64,000 bases of DNA from Ruegeria sp. ANG-S4 (GCF_000814005.1 NZ_JWLK01000001.1:310001-374000), one strand, 5' to 3'. Counted from the stretch's first letter, positions 38,576 through 47,912 are shown. Notes: generated from the letters alone by a model not told the origin. Made by a program: numbers and translations.

Positions 38576-39233
38576 CGAGCTTGCCGATGTTGCGGTCCGG
38601 ATGCGCGACGATCTGGGACTGGATCACATAACCTATCATTGGGTGGATGGTGCCGGCGACCAGTATGGTTTTACGACATACTCGGATGCGTGGGACGAAC
38701 AATATCGCGAAAGAAACTACCATAGAATTGATCCGGTGATCCTGGGCTGTTTTCAACGGTTTCATCCGGTTGATTGGAAACAGCTGGATTGGTCGGGCAA
38801 GTCCGTTCGTGCCTTTCTGCGCGATGCCCGCGAACACGGTGTCGGAAATCAGGGGTATTCCATCCCATTGCGTGGACCCATCGGTCAATTCGCGTTGTTG
38901 ACCATTAACCACACTTGCGAAGATGACCACTGGCAGCGCTTTATTGCGACCTACAGCCGCGATCTTATCGTGATTGCCCATTACTTGAACAGAAAGGCAT
39001 TGGAATTTGCCCGTGAACGGCAACCCGAAATCCAGCGGGCGCTGTCCCCGCGCGAAATCGATGCCATGACTTTGCTGGCTCTGGGGCACAGTCGTGCCCA
39101 AGTGGCGCATACCCTTTCAATTTCAGAGCACACGTTGCGCGCCTACATTGAAAGTGCTCGGGCAAAACTGGGCGCGCAAAACACGACTCATGCAATTGCG
39201 ACCGCGCTCAGCAGAGGTTTAATAGTCGTTTAA
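38514..39233 (+). CDS. luxR: LuxR-family acyl-homoserine-lactone-responsive regulator
   Basis: A 239-aa regulator from ATG 38514. The autoinducer-binding domain keeps the invariant pattern W60-x3-Y64-x8-D73-P74 and W88 of LuxR/TraR. The C-terminal domain is a LuxR helix-turn-helix: LSPREIDAMTLLALGHS, then HTLSISEHTLRAYI and ARAKLGAQN. With the adjacent luxI it forms a quorum-sensing circuit. The exact start is uncertain since in-frame ATG 38493 and TTG 38478 are also possible. Confidence 0.93.
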   Translation: MGTKFDLSQVPEDLENTSTLDELADVAVRMRDDLGLDHITYHWVDGAGDQYGFTTYSDAWDEQYRERNYHRIDPVILGCFQRFHPVDWKQLDWSGKSVRAFLRDAREHGVGNQGYSIPLRGPIGQFALLTINHTCEDDHWQRFIATYSRDLIVIAHYLNRKALEFARERQPEIQRALSPREIDAMTLLALGHSRAQVAHTLSISEHTLRAYIESARAKLGAQNTTHAIATALSRGLIVV

Positions 39234-39255
39234 CCACCGCGCGTTGCACATACCC

Positions 39256-39277
39256 AACGTTAACCACGTGTACGTAC
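39256..39277. promoter_or_regulatory. Candidate lux-box region upstream of luxI
   Basis: The gap between luxR and luxI (39234-39316) contains a run of overlapping palindromes: AACGTT (39256-39261), CACGTG (39265-39270) and GTACGTAC (39270-39277), 40-60 bp before the luxI start. A LuxR protein could bind here, but no 18-20 bp dyad of classic lux-box form is perfect, so this is tentative. Confidence 0.35.
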
Positions 39278-39316
39278 TCCCTTTGTTCCAGTCATGGACG
39301 ACAAGGGGAATACGTC

Positions 39317-39955
39317 ATGTTGCGTTATCTGTATGCCGATGAGTTACATCGGTTTCCGGCTTTGGCCGAAGGCATGTTTCGGGACCGCGCGGATCAATTC
39401 AAAACCCGGTTGGGATGGGATGTTGCGGTTGATGTGAACGGCGAGGAGCGGGATCAGTACGACACGATGAACCCGCTCTATGTCATCTGGGAAGAGCAAG
39501 ATGGCAGTCACGGCGGATCAATGCGGGTTATGCCGACGACGGGACCGGTTATGGTGAACGAAGTCTTTGGGCATCTGAACAGCGGCCTGCCAATCTGCAG
39601 CCCGTTGATCTGGGAAGTCACCCGCTTTTGCCTGTCACGCACTGCAAGCCCACACACCGCAGGGGCCATCATGTTGAGCGGCGGCGAGATGATGGAGGGG
39701 TTCGGCCTATCGCATATCGCAGGTGTGTTCGACGCACGGATGATCAGGATCTATCGACTGATCGGGTCTTCCCCGATCGTTCTTGGATCGCAAGGCAAGG
39801 GCCGGGACCAGATTTCAGTGGGATTGTGGCCCTATTCTCCGGACGATTGCGACCGCGTTGCCAAACGTGCCGGTATCCCGCGTGACCTGTCACGCCTGTG
39901 GTTCAAAACCGCATTTGGAAACGTGGCACAGCACCGGTTTGCGCTGTCCGCATAG
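39317..39955 (+). CDS. luxI: Acyl-homoserine-lactone synthase
   Basis: A 212-aa LuxI-family synthase that makes N-acyl-homoserine lactone from SAM and an acyl-ACP. The catalytic residues align almost position for position with LuxI: R24, F28, W34, D46, D49, R70, F84, E100 and R103. It lies 83 nt after luxR on the same strand, so luxR and luxI form a standard convertible pair. The acyl-chain length cannot be read from sequence. Confidence 0.95.
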   Translation: MLRYLYADELHRFPALAEGMFRDRADQFKTRLGWDVAVDVNGEERDQYDTMNPLYVIWEEQDGSHGGSMRVMPTTGPVMVNEVFGHLNSGLPICSPLIWEVTRFCLSRTASPHTAGAIMLSGGEMMEGFGLSHIAGVFDARMIRIYRLIGSSPIVLGSQGKGRDQISVGLWPYSPDDCDRVAKRAGIPRDLSRLWFKTAFGNVAQHRFALSA

Positions 39956-40015
39956 CAGCTCGAAAATCGCATTCCGTATCTGGTCGATACTGGCGCGTGC
40001 CTGTAGGGTCGCGCC

Positions 40016-41548
40016 ATGTCCTTGCCCCAAGTCACCTATTCCGAAGATCAGGCCGCCGCGTTCGACAGTATTGCCGAGATGTTGCGCTCGGCCGGGGTGG
40101 ACCTTGAAGACGACGCGTTACTAAAGCTTCCGGGCAACGGAAAGTCTGGCGTCATGGCGGTCATTGGTAAGGCCGGGTCGGGCAAGACGCTTCTCTTGGC
40201 GGAACTCTACAAGGCTTTGGCTGAAGCGGGTGTCAACCTGATTTCAGGCGATTTTGAAAGTCGCAAATCAAGGGACAAACGCAGCCTTGCAATCCTGGCT
40301 CCGACGAACAAAGCCGCCAGCGTATTGCGCCTGCGAGGCGTGCCCGCAACGACAATTCACCGCATCCTCTACACCCCGGTCTATGACCCCGAATATGAGC
40401 GCATCGCAGAGTGGTTGGCGGGAAACGACGAACGCCCGGAGATCGAAGGCTTGACCGACGAGGCGCTGGATCGCGCCTTTGCGTTCTACACCAACAACAA
40501 ATCAATTCCCGGTGCTCTGGCTGCGGCGGGTCTACGCGGATCGGACTTTATCACCGGTTGGAAAAGACGGGACGAGCCTTTGGATATCGGTTTTGTCGAC
40601 GAGGCGTCGATGCTGGACGACCGACAATTCGGGGATCTGCAGGAGATTTTTCCAACGTTGCTGCTTTTCGGCGACCCTGCGCAGTTGGCACCGGTCAACC
40701 AGTCCGGCTCGATGGTGTTTGATGGCCTGCCGGAACCGCGCAAGCTGACGTTGCACAGGGTACATCGGCAAACTGCCGATAACCCGATTTTGGACCTTGC
40801 GCATGCGTTGGCGGACCCTGACATGGGGTTCGAAGATTTCGAGCGGCTGGTCGAAAACACGGCGCGACAGGATGACCGGGTTGTCTGGGGGCAACGGGTT
40901 GAGGTTGACCTCATGGCCCGCAGCCCGGTTCTGGTTTGGCGCAACGCGACGCGCATTCGTTTGATTCAGGCGTTTCGTAACGTACACGGTGCGCCCGAGA
41001 CCGAGTTGCTGGAAGGCGAGCCGCTGATCTGCGACGGTATCGAACTGCCACTGAAGCACCGCAAAAAGCGTCTGGACCTTGAAGCACGCGGTTTGATCAA
41101 GGGCGCGCAGGTGATCTATCTCGGCCCCGGTCGCAAGCCCGGGTTTTCGCGTCTGCATGTGATGGGCGCCGAAGATCCGCAGGTCAGCGCCGCCTCGATT
41201 GTGCAAATCGAAAAGCCCGATGAGGAAGAGCCATTCATCCCGTACGCCGCCAGAATGGGTGCAACCTTTTTGCACGGCGCGGCGGTTACCATTCACAAGG
41301 CTCAGGGCTCGCAATGGGAAACGGTTCAGGTCTTCGCGCCCGACATCTACGCCGCAGCCCGGATGGGAAGAACCGAAGCCGGGCAGCCCCTGTGGAAACG
41401 GCTGGCGTATGTGGCCATCACCCGCGCGCAGGAGCGGTTGATTTGGGTCGTTCGCAACCGCTTGTCCAAGCCGTCACACCCGCTGCGTGTTGATGATCTG
41501 CGGGCAATTCCAGCCGCATCTTTGACATTGGAGGCAGAAGAGTCATGA
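40016..41548 (+). CDS. RecD-like ATP-dependent DNA helicase (SF1B)
   Basis: A 510-aa helicase. Walker A GKAGSGKT is at 51-58, an APTNKAASVLR motif Ia follows, DEASMLDDRQF is Walker B/motif II, then LFGDPAQLAPV (motif III), TIHKAQGSQW (motif V) and AITRAQERLIWV (motif VI). Domain layout matches the RecD/Dda-like SF1B proteins, but no recB or recC is beside it and the RecD N-terminal domain is absent, so it is likely a stand-alone helicase. It overlaps the following SDR gene by four bases. Confidence 0.9.
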   Translation: MSLPQVTYSEDQAAAFDSIAEMLRSAGVDLEDDALLKLPGNGKSGVMAVIGKAGSGKTLLLAELYKALAEAGVNLISGDFESRKSRDKRSLAILAPTNKAASVLRLRGVPATTIHRILYTPVYDPEYERIAEWLAGNDERPEIEGLTDEALDRAFAFYTNNKSIPGALAAAGLRGSDFITGWKRRDEPLDIGFVDEASMLDDRQFGDLQEIFPTLLLFGDPAQLAPVNQSGSMVFDGLPEPRKLTLHRVHRQTADNPILDLAHALADPDMGFEDFERLVENTARQDDRVVWGQRVEVDLMARSPVLVWRNATRIRLIQAFRNVHGAPETELLEGEPLICDGIELPLKHRKKRLDLEARGLIKGAQVIYLGPGRKPGFSRLHVMGAEDPQVSAASIVQIEKPDEEEPFIPYAARMGATFLHGAAVTIHKAQGSQWETVQVFAPDIYAAARMGRTEAGQPLWKRLAYVAITRAQERLIWVVRNRLSKPSHPLRVDDLRAIPAASLTLEAEES

Positions 41549-42273
41549 AAACCATAATCGTTACCGGTGCCAGTTCGGGTATTGGCCGATCGACAGCCGA
41601 GCTGTTTTTGGCAGAAGGGTGGACAGTTGGTTTGCTGGCCCGCAGCGCAGAGACGCTCAAGGAAATGGCCGCGCAGCACCAGAATGCAATACCGATGGTC
41701 GCGGATGTCACCGACCCGATCGCCGTAGCGCGTGCATTTCGATCTTTTTTGAACGAGGTCGACCGGCTGGATGTCCTGTTCAACAATGCCGGTATCTTTG
41801 CGCCGGGCGGCACGATTGATGAGATTGCGTTGGAGTCCTGGTTTCAGACAGTAAACGTCAATCTGAACGGCATGTTCCTGTGCGCGCGGGAAGCGTTCAG
41901 AATAATGCGCAACCAAACGCCGCAAGGTGGGCGCATCATCAACAACGGCTCGATCGCGGCCTACGTGCCGCGTCCGAACTCGGTGCACTATACGGCGACC
42001 AAACATGCCATCACCGGGCTGACACGCAGCTTGTCGCTGGACGGTCGAGAGTTGGGGATCGCATGCGGACAGATCGACATCGGAAATGCCCGAACACCGA
42101 TGGTACAAGAGCTGGTCAAAGCCGCCGAGGCTGAAGGCCGCACGCCAGATGCCACCATGCCGGTCGAAGATGCAGCAAGATCCGTTTTGCACATGGCGTC
42201 ACTTCCGCCGGAATCCAACGTACAGTTCATGACCGTGATGGCGACCACGATGGCTTACATCGGACGGGGTTGA
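41545..42273 (+). CDS. Short-chain dehydrogenase/reductase
   Basis: A 242-aa classical SDR. The cofactor motif TGASSGIG is at residues 7-14 and NNAGIFAPGG is near 80; the catalytic tyrosine-lysine pair is YTATK (around 150-154) with the upstream Ser in NNGSIAAYV. Substrate is unknown. It is translationally coupled to the RecD-like helicase (ATGA), an odd functional pairing that may simply reflect compaction, and is convergent with the TIGR02186 gene. Confidence 0.92.
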   Translation: MKTIIVTGASSGIGRSTAELFLAEGWTVGLLARSAETLKEMAAQHQNAIPMVADVTDPIAVARAFRSFLNEVDRLDVLFNNAGIFAPGGTIDEIALESWFQTVNVNLNGMFLCAREAFRIMRNQTPQGGRIINNGSIAAYVPRPNSVHYTATKHAITGLTRSLSLDGRELGIACGQIDIGNARTPMVQELVKAAEAEGRTPDATMPVEDAARSVLHMASLPPESNVQFMTVMATTMAYIGRG

Positions 42274-42275
42274 GA

Positions 42276-43040
42276 TTACTTCTCGCGCAACAGGCGGAAA
42301 GCGGTCGACGCGCCCCACCCGGCAGCAATCGCAATGACCAAGGACATCAGCCCGTACCATACGGGTTGCTGGCGGGACATGTTGTAAAGGAACCGTTCCA
42401 ACCCGACTTTGCGGACGTCGATTGCCGTTTCGAACTTGGAAACGACACGGCCTCCGCGCGTCAGGAAAATACGCGCTTGATAGTCGCCTTCGGTCAGGTC
42501 GGCAGGCATTTCGATTGAAGTGCGGAACAAAGTTTGCTCGTCCACGGCGACGGTGTTTTCGCGGATGGAATACAATCCTTCATGCTCGCGAATTCGGATC
42601 ACGGCCGCTGCGAATTCCTGAGCGCCCTGAACGTCCATATCCGCCCCCACAGACCGAATGGCACGTTCGATTGAGACACGGTGCCTCAGGTCTTCGGTTC
42701 TGGAAAGAACGTCGTCGAACGGCGCACTGGTTGCGACGGCGTAAAAGCTTGGGGCCAGATCAACCTCGATACTGTCGGAGTTTACCCAGATGCCGAACTT
42801 TCGCTCTTTGCGCCGCACGATCACGGGCTCGGACGGGCCGACAACGGACACGATAACTTCCAGTGGCGGGCCTTCGGGGATCGGGGCCTCGCGTTTCACC
42901 GCCCCGAATATCAGGATTTCCGAGCCGTCGAAATTGGCGGTGATCGAGACCCTGTCCTGACTTAAGCCCAACACGACCTGTTCCTGGGCCGCTTGGGCGG
43001 GCAGGCACAACAGACATAGGGCAAAGATCAGGCGAACCAT
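42276..43040 (-). CDS. TIGR02186 family transmembrane protein
   Basis: A 254-aa protein with a signal peptide (MVRLIFALCLLCLPAQA), a periplasmic beta-rich part starting EQVVLGLSQDRVSITANFDGSEILIFGAVKRE in pieces, and a C-terminal transmembrane helix (YGLMSLVIAIAAGWGAS). The family is alphaproteobacterial and undefined, but its genes are usually beside TSUP permeases, as here (the TSUP gene ends two bases away), so the two likely form one transport system. Confidence 0.9.
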   Translation of the reverse strand: MVRLIFALCLLCLPAQAAQEQVVLGLSQDRVSITANFDGSEILIFGAVKREAPIPEGPPLEVIVSVVGPSEPVIVRRKERKFGIWVNSDSIEVDLAPSFYAVATSAPFDDVLSRTEDLRHRVSIERAIRSVGADMDVQGAQEFAAAVIRIREHEGLYSIRENTVAVDEQTLFRTSIEMPADLTEGDYQARIFLTRGGRVVSKFETAIDVRKVGLERFLYNMSRQQPVWYGLMSLVIAIAAGWGASTAFRLLREK

Positions 43041-43042
43041 GG

Positions 43043-43960
43043 TCAGTGCCCCCCTGCCGCGCCAAGAGAATAGAGCTCGGACGGTTCAAGTAACAGGTCC
43101 AACGCAAGCTTGCCGCAGACCACCAGTACCAGTGCCGCTAATAGAACGCGCAGTTGCTCGGCTGGCATGCGCGCACCAATTACGGTGCCGATCTGGGCAC
43201 CAACAACGCCGCCGACCAACAGAAGAACTGCCAGAACGACATCCACCGTATAGTTCGTGGTCGCGTGCAGCATTGTGGTGAAGGCGGTTACAAAAATGAT
43301 TTGAAACAACGACGTTCCGACAACCACCTTGGTCGGCATACCGAGCAGGTAGATCATCGCGGGAACCATGATGAACCCGCCGCCAACACCCATGATGGCA
43401 GAGAGAATACCAACGAACACACCAACGATCAGCGGCGGAATGACCGAAATATACAGCCCCGACGTGCGAAATCGCATTTTGAACGGCATGGCATGTATCC
43501 ATCCGCGCTGACGTCGTTTTGCAGAGGTCGTGCCCTTTCTGGATTTCCTCAGCGCGTTAACGCTTTCGATGAACATCAGGCTGCCGATGATCCCCAGAAA
43601 CACGACATAGCAAAGCTTGACCAGAAGATCGACCTGCCCAAGGCTTTTGAGATAGTTGAAGACAACGACACCCAATGCCGCGCCTGTCAGACCGCCGACA
43701 AGCAGGACCGTGCCCATTTTCAAATCAACAGTTCGTCGTCGAAAGTGGGCAAGCACACCTGAGAATGACGAGGCAACAATCTGGTTGGCCTCGGTCGCCA
43801 CCGCCACTGCCGGCGGGATACCTATGAAGAACAACAGGGGCGTCATCAGGAAGCCGCCGCCGACACCAAACATCCCGGACAGAATTCCAACCATCCCCCC
43901 GAGGCCAAACAGTAAAAAGGCATTCACAGAAACTTCGGCGATCGGTAGGTAAATCTGCAT
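43043..43960 (-). CDS. Sulfite exporter TauE/SafE family (TSUP) permease, long form
   Basis: A 305-aa TSUP permease with eight or so membrane segments. Both family repeats are clear: GGMVGILSGMFGVGGGFLMTPLL near the N-terminus and VGVFVGILSAIMGVGGGFIMVPAMI in the middle. A basic cytoplasmic loop (KSRKGTTSAKRRQRG) separates the halves. Paired with a TIGR02186 periplasmic-type protein; in related bacteria such pairs are linked to sulfite or taurine export, which is inference here. Confidence 0.92.
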   Translation of the reverse strand: MQIYLPIAEVSVNAFLLFGLGGMVGILSGMFGVGGGFLMTPLLFFIGIPPAVAVATEANQIVASSFSGVLAHFRRRTVDLKMGTVLLVGGLTGAALGVVVFNYLKSLGQVDLLVKLCYVVFLGIIGSLMFIESVNALRKSRKGTTSAKRRQRGWIHAMPFKMRFRTSGLYISVIPPLIVGVFVGILSAIMGVGGGFIMVPAMIYLLGMPTKVVVGTSLFQIIFVTAFTTMLHATTNYTVDVVLAVLLLVGGVVGAQIGTVIGARMPAEQLRVLLAALVLVVCGKLALDLLLEPSELYSLGAAGGH

Positions 43961-44140
43961 AGCGTCTTCTGAACGGGGTGGGCTGCGCCGGGCAGCGCAG
44001 TGTTGCCTTCGTGGGTTTGTTCTTCTACGGGCGGAACGCGGGGCGAAAGCAGCAAGACCTTGCCCGTCCTGGTTTTGATCCTGACGATCGGAAAACCCTG
44101 CTCATGTCAGTACAAAATCAGACGATTCCATACCCCTTTA

Positions 44141-44171
44141 GAACGGTTGCCGCATGCAAAATCAACCGTTC
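44141..44171. other. Long-loop inverted repeat downstream of the BMP transporter operon
   Basis: GAACGGTTG (44141-44149) and CAACCGTTC (44163-44171) form a perfect 9-bp stem with a 13-nt loop, 51 nt after the last transporter gene (minus strand). There is no T-tract, so it may be a weak terminator or an mRNA 3'-end structure. The rest of the 261-base gap 43961-44221 shows nothing I can name. Confidence 0.4.
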
Positions 44172-44221
44172 ATGCCGCTCTGCAGCAATCAGGACCGAAA
44201 GGCTGTGTCAATCTGGACCTA

Positions 44222-45232
44222 TCAGCGCTCTTTTACATAGGGTTCACCGCCTGCGCGCGGGGGTATGGCTTTGCCAACGAACCCGGCCAGAATGACCACC
44301 GTAAGGATGTATGGCAATGCATCCATTACTTGTACGGGGATTACAACGCCGCCCAAGTCGATGTTCTGGAACCGCAACGCGATGGCTTGCAACAGGCCGA
44401 ACAACAGACATGCCCACATGGCATGCCACGGCCGCCATTTGGCGAAGATCAACGCGGCCAATGCGATGAATCCACGGCCGGCAGTCATCTCTTTCACAAA
44501 TCCGGCCTGCAGCGCCGTGGCCAGATAAGCCCCGGCTATCCCGCACAAAACCCCGCAAATCGCAACGGCGGCGAACCGCAGGCCAACGACCGACACCCCG
44601 GCGGTGTCCACGGCAGCGGGGTTTTCGCCAACGGCGCGCAGACGCAACCCAAATCGGGTGCGGAACAATATCCACCATGTCGCGGGCACCATCAGGAAGG
44701 CCACGTAGACCAGCACCGAATGTCCCGACAGCAGTTCGGAATAGATCATTTGAACGACGTTGGCTTCAGACATCAGTTCGGACACGGACCGCCCGGTTTC
44801 TTCGGCATCGTTTGGTCCGATCGCCAAGGGGAATTCAGCGGATTCGAAACGCCCGCCGCCGAACAATGATGGCGTTCGCCCGCCCTGCTGGAACCAACTC
44901 TGGGCAACCAGAACGGTCATGCCGGACGCAAGGAAGTTGATGGCGACACCGGAAATCAACTGATTGCCGCGGAAGGTGATCGACGCGACCCCGTGCAGGG
45001 CGGACAGTACAAGTGACGATGCAACACCAGCCAGAAGGCCAAGCCAAACCGAGCCTGTCACGGCTGCAACAGCGGCCGAGAAAAAGGCCGACATCAGCAT
45101 CTTGCCTTCCAGACCGATGTCAAAAATACCAGCGCGTTCAGAGTAGAGACCGGCCAGACACGCCAGAAGCAGCGGCGTGGCCAGACGAATGGTCGAATCG
45201 AGAACCTGAATGAGTGTGACCAGAACCTCCAT
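44222..45232 (-). CDS. Nucleoside-type ABC transporter permease (second permease, NupQ-like)
   Basis: A 336-aa inner-membrane permease with about eight helices. It starts MEVLVTLIQVLDSTIRLATPLLLACLAGLYSERAG and carries IGLEGKMLMSAF and the FRTRFGLRLRAVGENPAAVDTAG loop that contacts the ATPase (EAA-like). Such BPD_transp_2 permeases work in BMP-dependent nucleoside importers. It overlaps the other permease by one base. Order is SBP, ATPase, permease 1, permease 2. Confidence 0.93.
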   Translation of the reverse strand: MEVLVTLIQVLDSTIRLATPLLLACLAGLYSERAGIFDIGLEGKMLMSAFFSAAVAAVTGSVWLGLLAGVASSLVLSALHGVASITFRGNQLISGVAINFLASGMTVLVAQSWFQQGGRTPSLFGGGRFESAEFPLAIGPNDAEETGRSVSELMSEANVVQMIYSELLSGHSVLVYVAFLMVPATWWILFRTRFGLRLRAVGENPAAVDTAGVSVVGLRFAAVAICGVLCGIAGAYLATALQAGFVKEMTAGRGFIALAALIFAKWRPWHAMWACLLFGLLQAIALRFQNIDLGGVVIPVQVMDALPYILTVVILAGFVGKAIPPRAGGEPYVKER

Positions 45233-46326
45233 CAGTCAGCCCTCGTCCGCAGCGTCAGGAACAGCTTTTCAAGCGGGATGCGCACCATGTTGTCCAACGC
45301 CCCTGTAAACAGAATGACAAGGGCCTGAATGACCACGATCAATTCGCGCGGAATGGATGTCCAAAGCGCAAGTTCCGCGCCGCCCTGATAGAGGAAGCCG
45401 AACAGCAAAGCCGCGAGGAAAACACCAAACGGGTGCGACCGCCCCATCAGCGCCACAGCGATGCCGATAAATCCAGCCCCCTCGGTCGAGTTGAGAACCA
45501 GACGCTCCGCCTCGCCCATCACATTGTTGATCGCCATCATTCCCGCCAATGCGCCCGAGATCAGCATGGCGATAATGGTGATGCGTACAGGAGAGATGCC
45601 AGCATAGACCGCGCCGGTTTCGGAATGCCCGTAAGCCCGGATTTCGTATCCCAGACGTGTCCGCCAGATCAGCGCCCAAACAACGATACAGGCCAGAATC
45701 GCAACAAAGAACGAGATATTTGCAGGCGCGCCACGAAAGACAATGTTCTCGGCAGATGAAAACATAGATTGGAATGTCGGCAGATGCACAGCTTCTGGGA
45801 AGCGCGCTGTTGCGGGGTCTTGCGAACCCTGCGGCCGCATGACGTTGACCAGCATGTAGTTCAGAAATGCCGCGGCGATAAAGTTGAACATGATCGTGGT
45901 GATCACGATATGACTGCCGCGTTTGGCTTGCAGATAAGCGGGAATCGCGGCCCAGGCCGCACCGAACAGGGCAGAGGCAACGCATGCTCCAAGAAGGGCA
46001 ATGCTCCAATGCGGCCAGGGAATGTAAAGGCAGACAATCGCAACACCCAAGCCACCCAACATCGCCTGACCTTCGCCACCGATGTTGAACAGACGTGCGT
46101 GAAAGGCGACGGCAACGGCAAGCCCGGTGAACATGAAATTGGTCGCGTAGTACAGCGTATAGCCCCAGCCATAGGTCGACCCCAGCGATCCGGTCACCAT
46201 CAGGTTAACGGCTTCGATGGGGTTTTCCCCGATTGCCAGAATGACCAGAGCCGACAGGATCGCCGCCAAGAGCAGGCTGATCAAAGGGATCAGGACAACA
46301 TCGGCCCATTTGGGCATTTTTTCCAT
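45232..46326 (-). CDS. Nucleoside-type ABC transporter permease (first permease, NupP-like)
   Basis: A 364-aa permease starting MEKMPKWADVVLIPLISLLL at ATG 46326. It shares the family's FNIGGEGQAMLGGL motif (residues ~80-93) and the coupling loop WRTRLGYEIRAYGHSETGAVYAG. It pairs with the 336-aa permease as the channel of a BMP-family importer; one base separates it from the ATPase gene. Confidence 0.93.
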   Translation of the reverse strand: MEKMPKWADVVLIPLISLLLAAILSALVILAIGENPIEAVNLMVTGSLGSTYGWGYTLYYATNFMFTGLAVAVAFHARLFNIGGEGQAMLGGLGVAIVCLYIPWPHWSIALLGACVASALFGAAWAAIPAYLQAKRGSHIVITTIMFNFIAAAFLNYMLVNVMRPQGSQDPATARFPEAVHLPTFQSMFSSAENIVFRGAPANISFFVAILACIVVWALIWRTRLGYEIRAYGHSETGAVYAGISPVRITIIAMLISGALAGMMAINNVMGEAERLVLNSTEGAGFIGIAVALMGRSHPFGVFLAALLFGFLYQGGAELALWTSIPRELIVVIQALVILFTGALDNMVRIPLEKLFLTLRTRAD

Positions 46327-46327
46327 G

Positions 46328-47857
46328 TTACGCGGCCTCCCCCGCAACACCGGCCATCAACAGGCCCAGTTCTTTTTCATCTGTTTCGTGCGGCAAGCGC
46401 TCGCCCATGATGTGACCGTCGAACATCACTGCAATCCTGTCGGACAGCGAGAAGATTTCTTCCAACTCCACCGACACCAGCAGGATCGCCTTACCCTGAT
46501 CGCGCAGCGCGACTATTTGCTTGTGAATGAACTCAATCGCGCCGATATCGACACCCCGCGTCGGTTGGCCGACCAACAGCAGGTCCGGGTTGCGCTCAAT
46601 CTCTCGGGCGACGACGATTTTCTGCTGGTTGCCGCCCGAAAAGCTTTTGGCCGTCAACCACGGGTTCGGGGGTCGGACGTCAAACTTCTCGATCTTGGCT
46701 TCGGTATCCGCGCGCAACGCGGCGTTGTCCATGAAAAGGCCGCGTTTGTAAGCCGGATCGCGGTGATAGCCGAAGGCGACGTTTTCCCAGGCATGGAAAT
46801 CCATGATCAAACCTTCGCGCTGGCGGTCCTCTGGTACGTGAGCGATGTGTTGCGCCCGCCGGGCCTGACCGTCCGATCCGTGGCCACTCAGCGGCAAAGG
46901 TGCGCCATCCAGCTTTATCGAGCCCTGGCCGGGCCGCATCCCACCCAGAACTTCCAGCAGTTCAGACTGTCCATTCCCCGCGACACCGGCGATGCCAACG
47001 ATTTCGCCGGCGCGGACCGTCAGGTCGATGCCTTTGACACGTTCGACGCCGGATGTGTCGAAGACGCGCAGATTTTCAACTTCGAGGATCGGCTTTCCCG
47101 GTTGGGCGGGAACTTTGTCCACCTGCAAAAGCACTTTGCGACCAACCATGAGCTCGGCCAGCTCTTCGGGGTTGGTTTCGGATGTTTTCACTGTGGCAGT
47201 CATTTGACCGCGCCGCATGACCGACACGGTGTCCGTGTTCTCCATGATCTCGCGCAGCTTGTGAGTGATCACGATGATCGTCTTGCCCTCGGCGCGCAGC
47301 CGATCGAGGATTCGGAACAGCTGATCCGCCTCGGCAGGGGTCAGCACACCGGTGGGTTCGTCCAAGATCAAGATTTCGGCGCGGCGGTACAGTGCCTTCA
47401 GAATTTCGACACGTTGCTGCATCCCGACACCGATCTCGTCGATGCGTTTGTCCGGATCGACAAACAGTTCGTATTCTTCTTCAAGCTCTTTCAGTTCCTT
47501 GCGGGCTTTCGCCAGCGAAGGGGCAAGTAAACCGCCATCTTCCGCGCCGAGTACGATGTTTTCCAGAACGGTAAAGTTCTCGACCAGTTTGAAATGCTGA
47601 AACACCATCCCGATGCCGGAGGCGATCGCCGCCTGGCTGTCGGGAATGTCGGTCTTGGTCCCGTTGATCCAGATCTCGCCTTTGTCGGCCTTGTAAAACC
47701 CATAGAGAATACTCATCAGCGTGGATTTGCCCGCGCCGTTTTCGCCGATGATCCCATGGATGGTCCCGGGGGCGACGCTGATGGAAATGTCCTTGTTGGC
47801 CTGAACGGGCCCAAAGGCTTTGGATATCCCTTTGAGCTCAATGGCGGGGACGGTCAT
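46328..47857 (-). CDS. Nucleoside-type ABC transporter ATPase (two ABC domains, NupO-like)
   Basis: A 509-aa protein with two ABC domains. Domain 1 has Walker A GENGAGKST, signature VGMQQRVEILKAL and Walker B ILILDEPTGV. Domain 2 has a degenerate Walker A region GVAGNGQSELL but intact SGGNQQKIVVAREI signature and LLVGQPTRGVD, the usual form in Rbs/BMP-type dual ATPases. It powers import of nucleosides or related purines. There is an 89-nt gap to the SBP gene upstream, containing a stem-loop. Confidence 0.95.
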   Translation of the reverse strand: MTVPAIELKGISKAFGPVQANKDISISVAPGTIHGIIGENGAGKSTLMSILYGFYKADKGEIWINGTKTDIPDSQAAIASGIGMVFQHFKLVENFTVLENIVLGAEDGGLLAPSLAKARKELKELEEEYELFVDPDKRIDEIGVGMQQRVEILKALYRRAEILILDEPTGVLTPAEADQLFRILDRLRAEGKTIIVITHKLREIMENTDTVSVMRRGQMTATVKTSETNPEELAELMVGRKVLLQVDKVPAQPGKPILEVENLRVFDTSGVERVKGIDLTVRAGEIVGIAGVAGNGQSELLEVLGGMRPGQGSIKLDGAPLPLSGHGSDGQARRAQHIAHVPEDRQREGLIMDFHAWENVAFGYHRDPAYKRGLFMDNAALRADTEAKIEKFDVRPPNPWLTAKSFSGGNQQKIVVAREIERNPDLLLVGQPTRGVDIGAIEFIHKQIVALRDQGKAILLVSVELEEIFSLSDRIAVMFDGHIMGERLPHETDEKELGLLMAGVAGEAA

Positions 47858-47912
47858 GTCTTGTCCTCAATTGCCGAAGGGCCGCGTTTGCACGAAGCGG
47901 CAGAATGGGAAT

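Noticed and set aside
45899..47272. Isolated GTGATCAC copies at 45899-45906 and 47265-47272
   Set aside because: Both are single, unpaired and inside coding sequence of the transporter (the second encodes the VITHK region), so they are explained by chance and codon content.
46217..47530. 437-codon plus-strand open frame
   Set aside because: Antisense to the transporter ATPase and permease genes; no motif or ribosome site.
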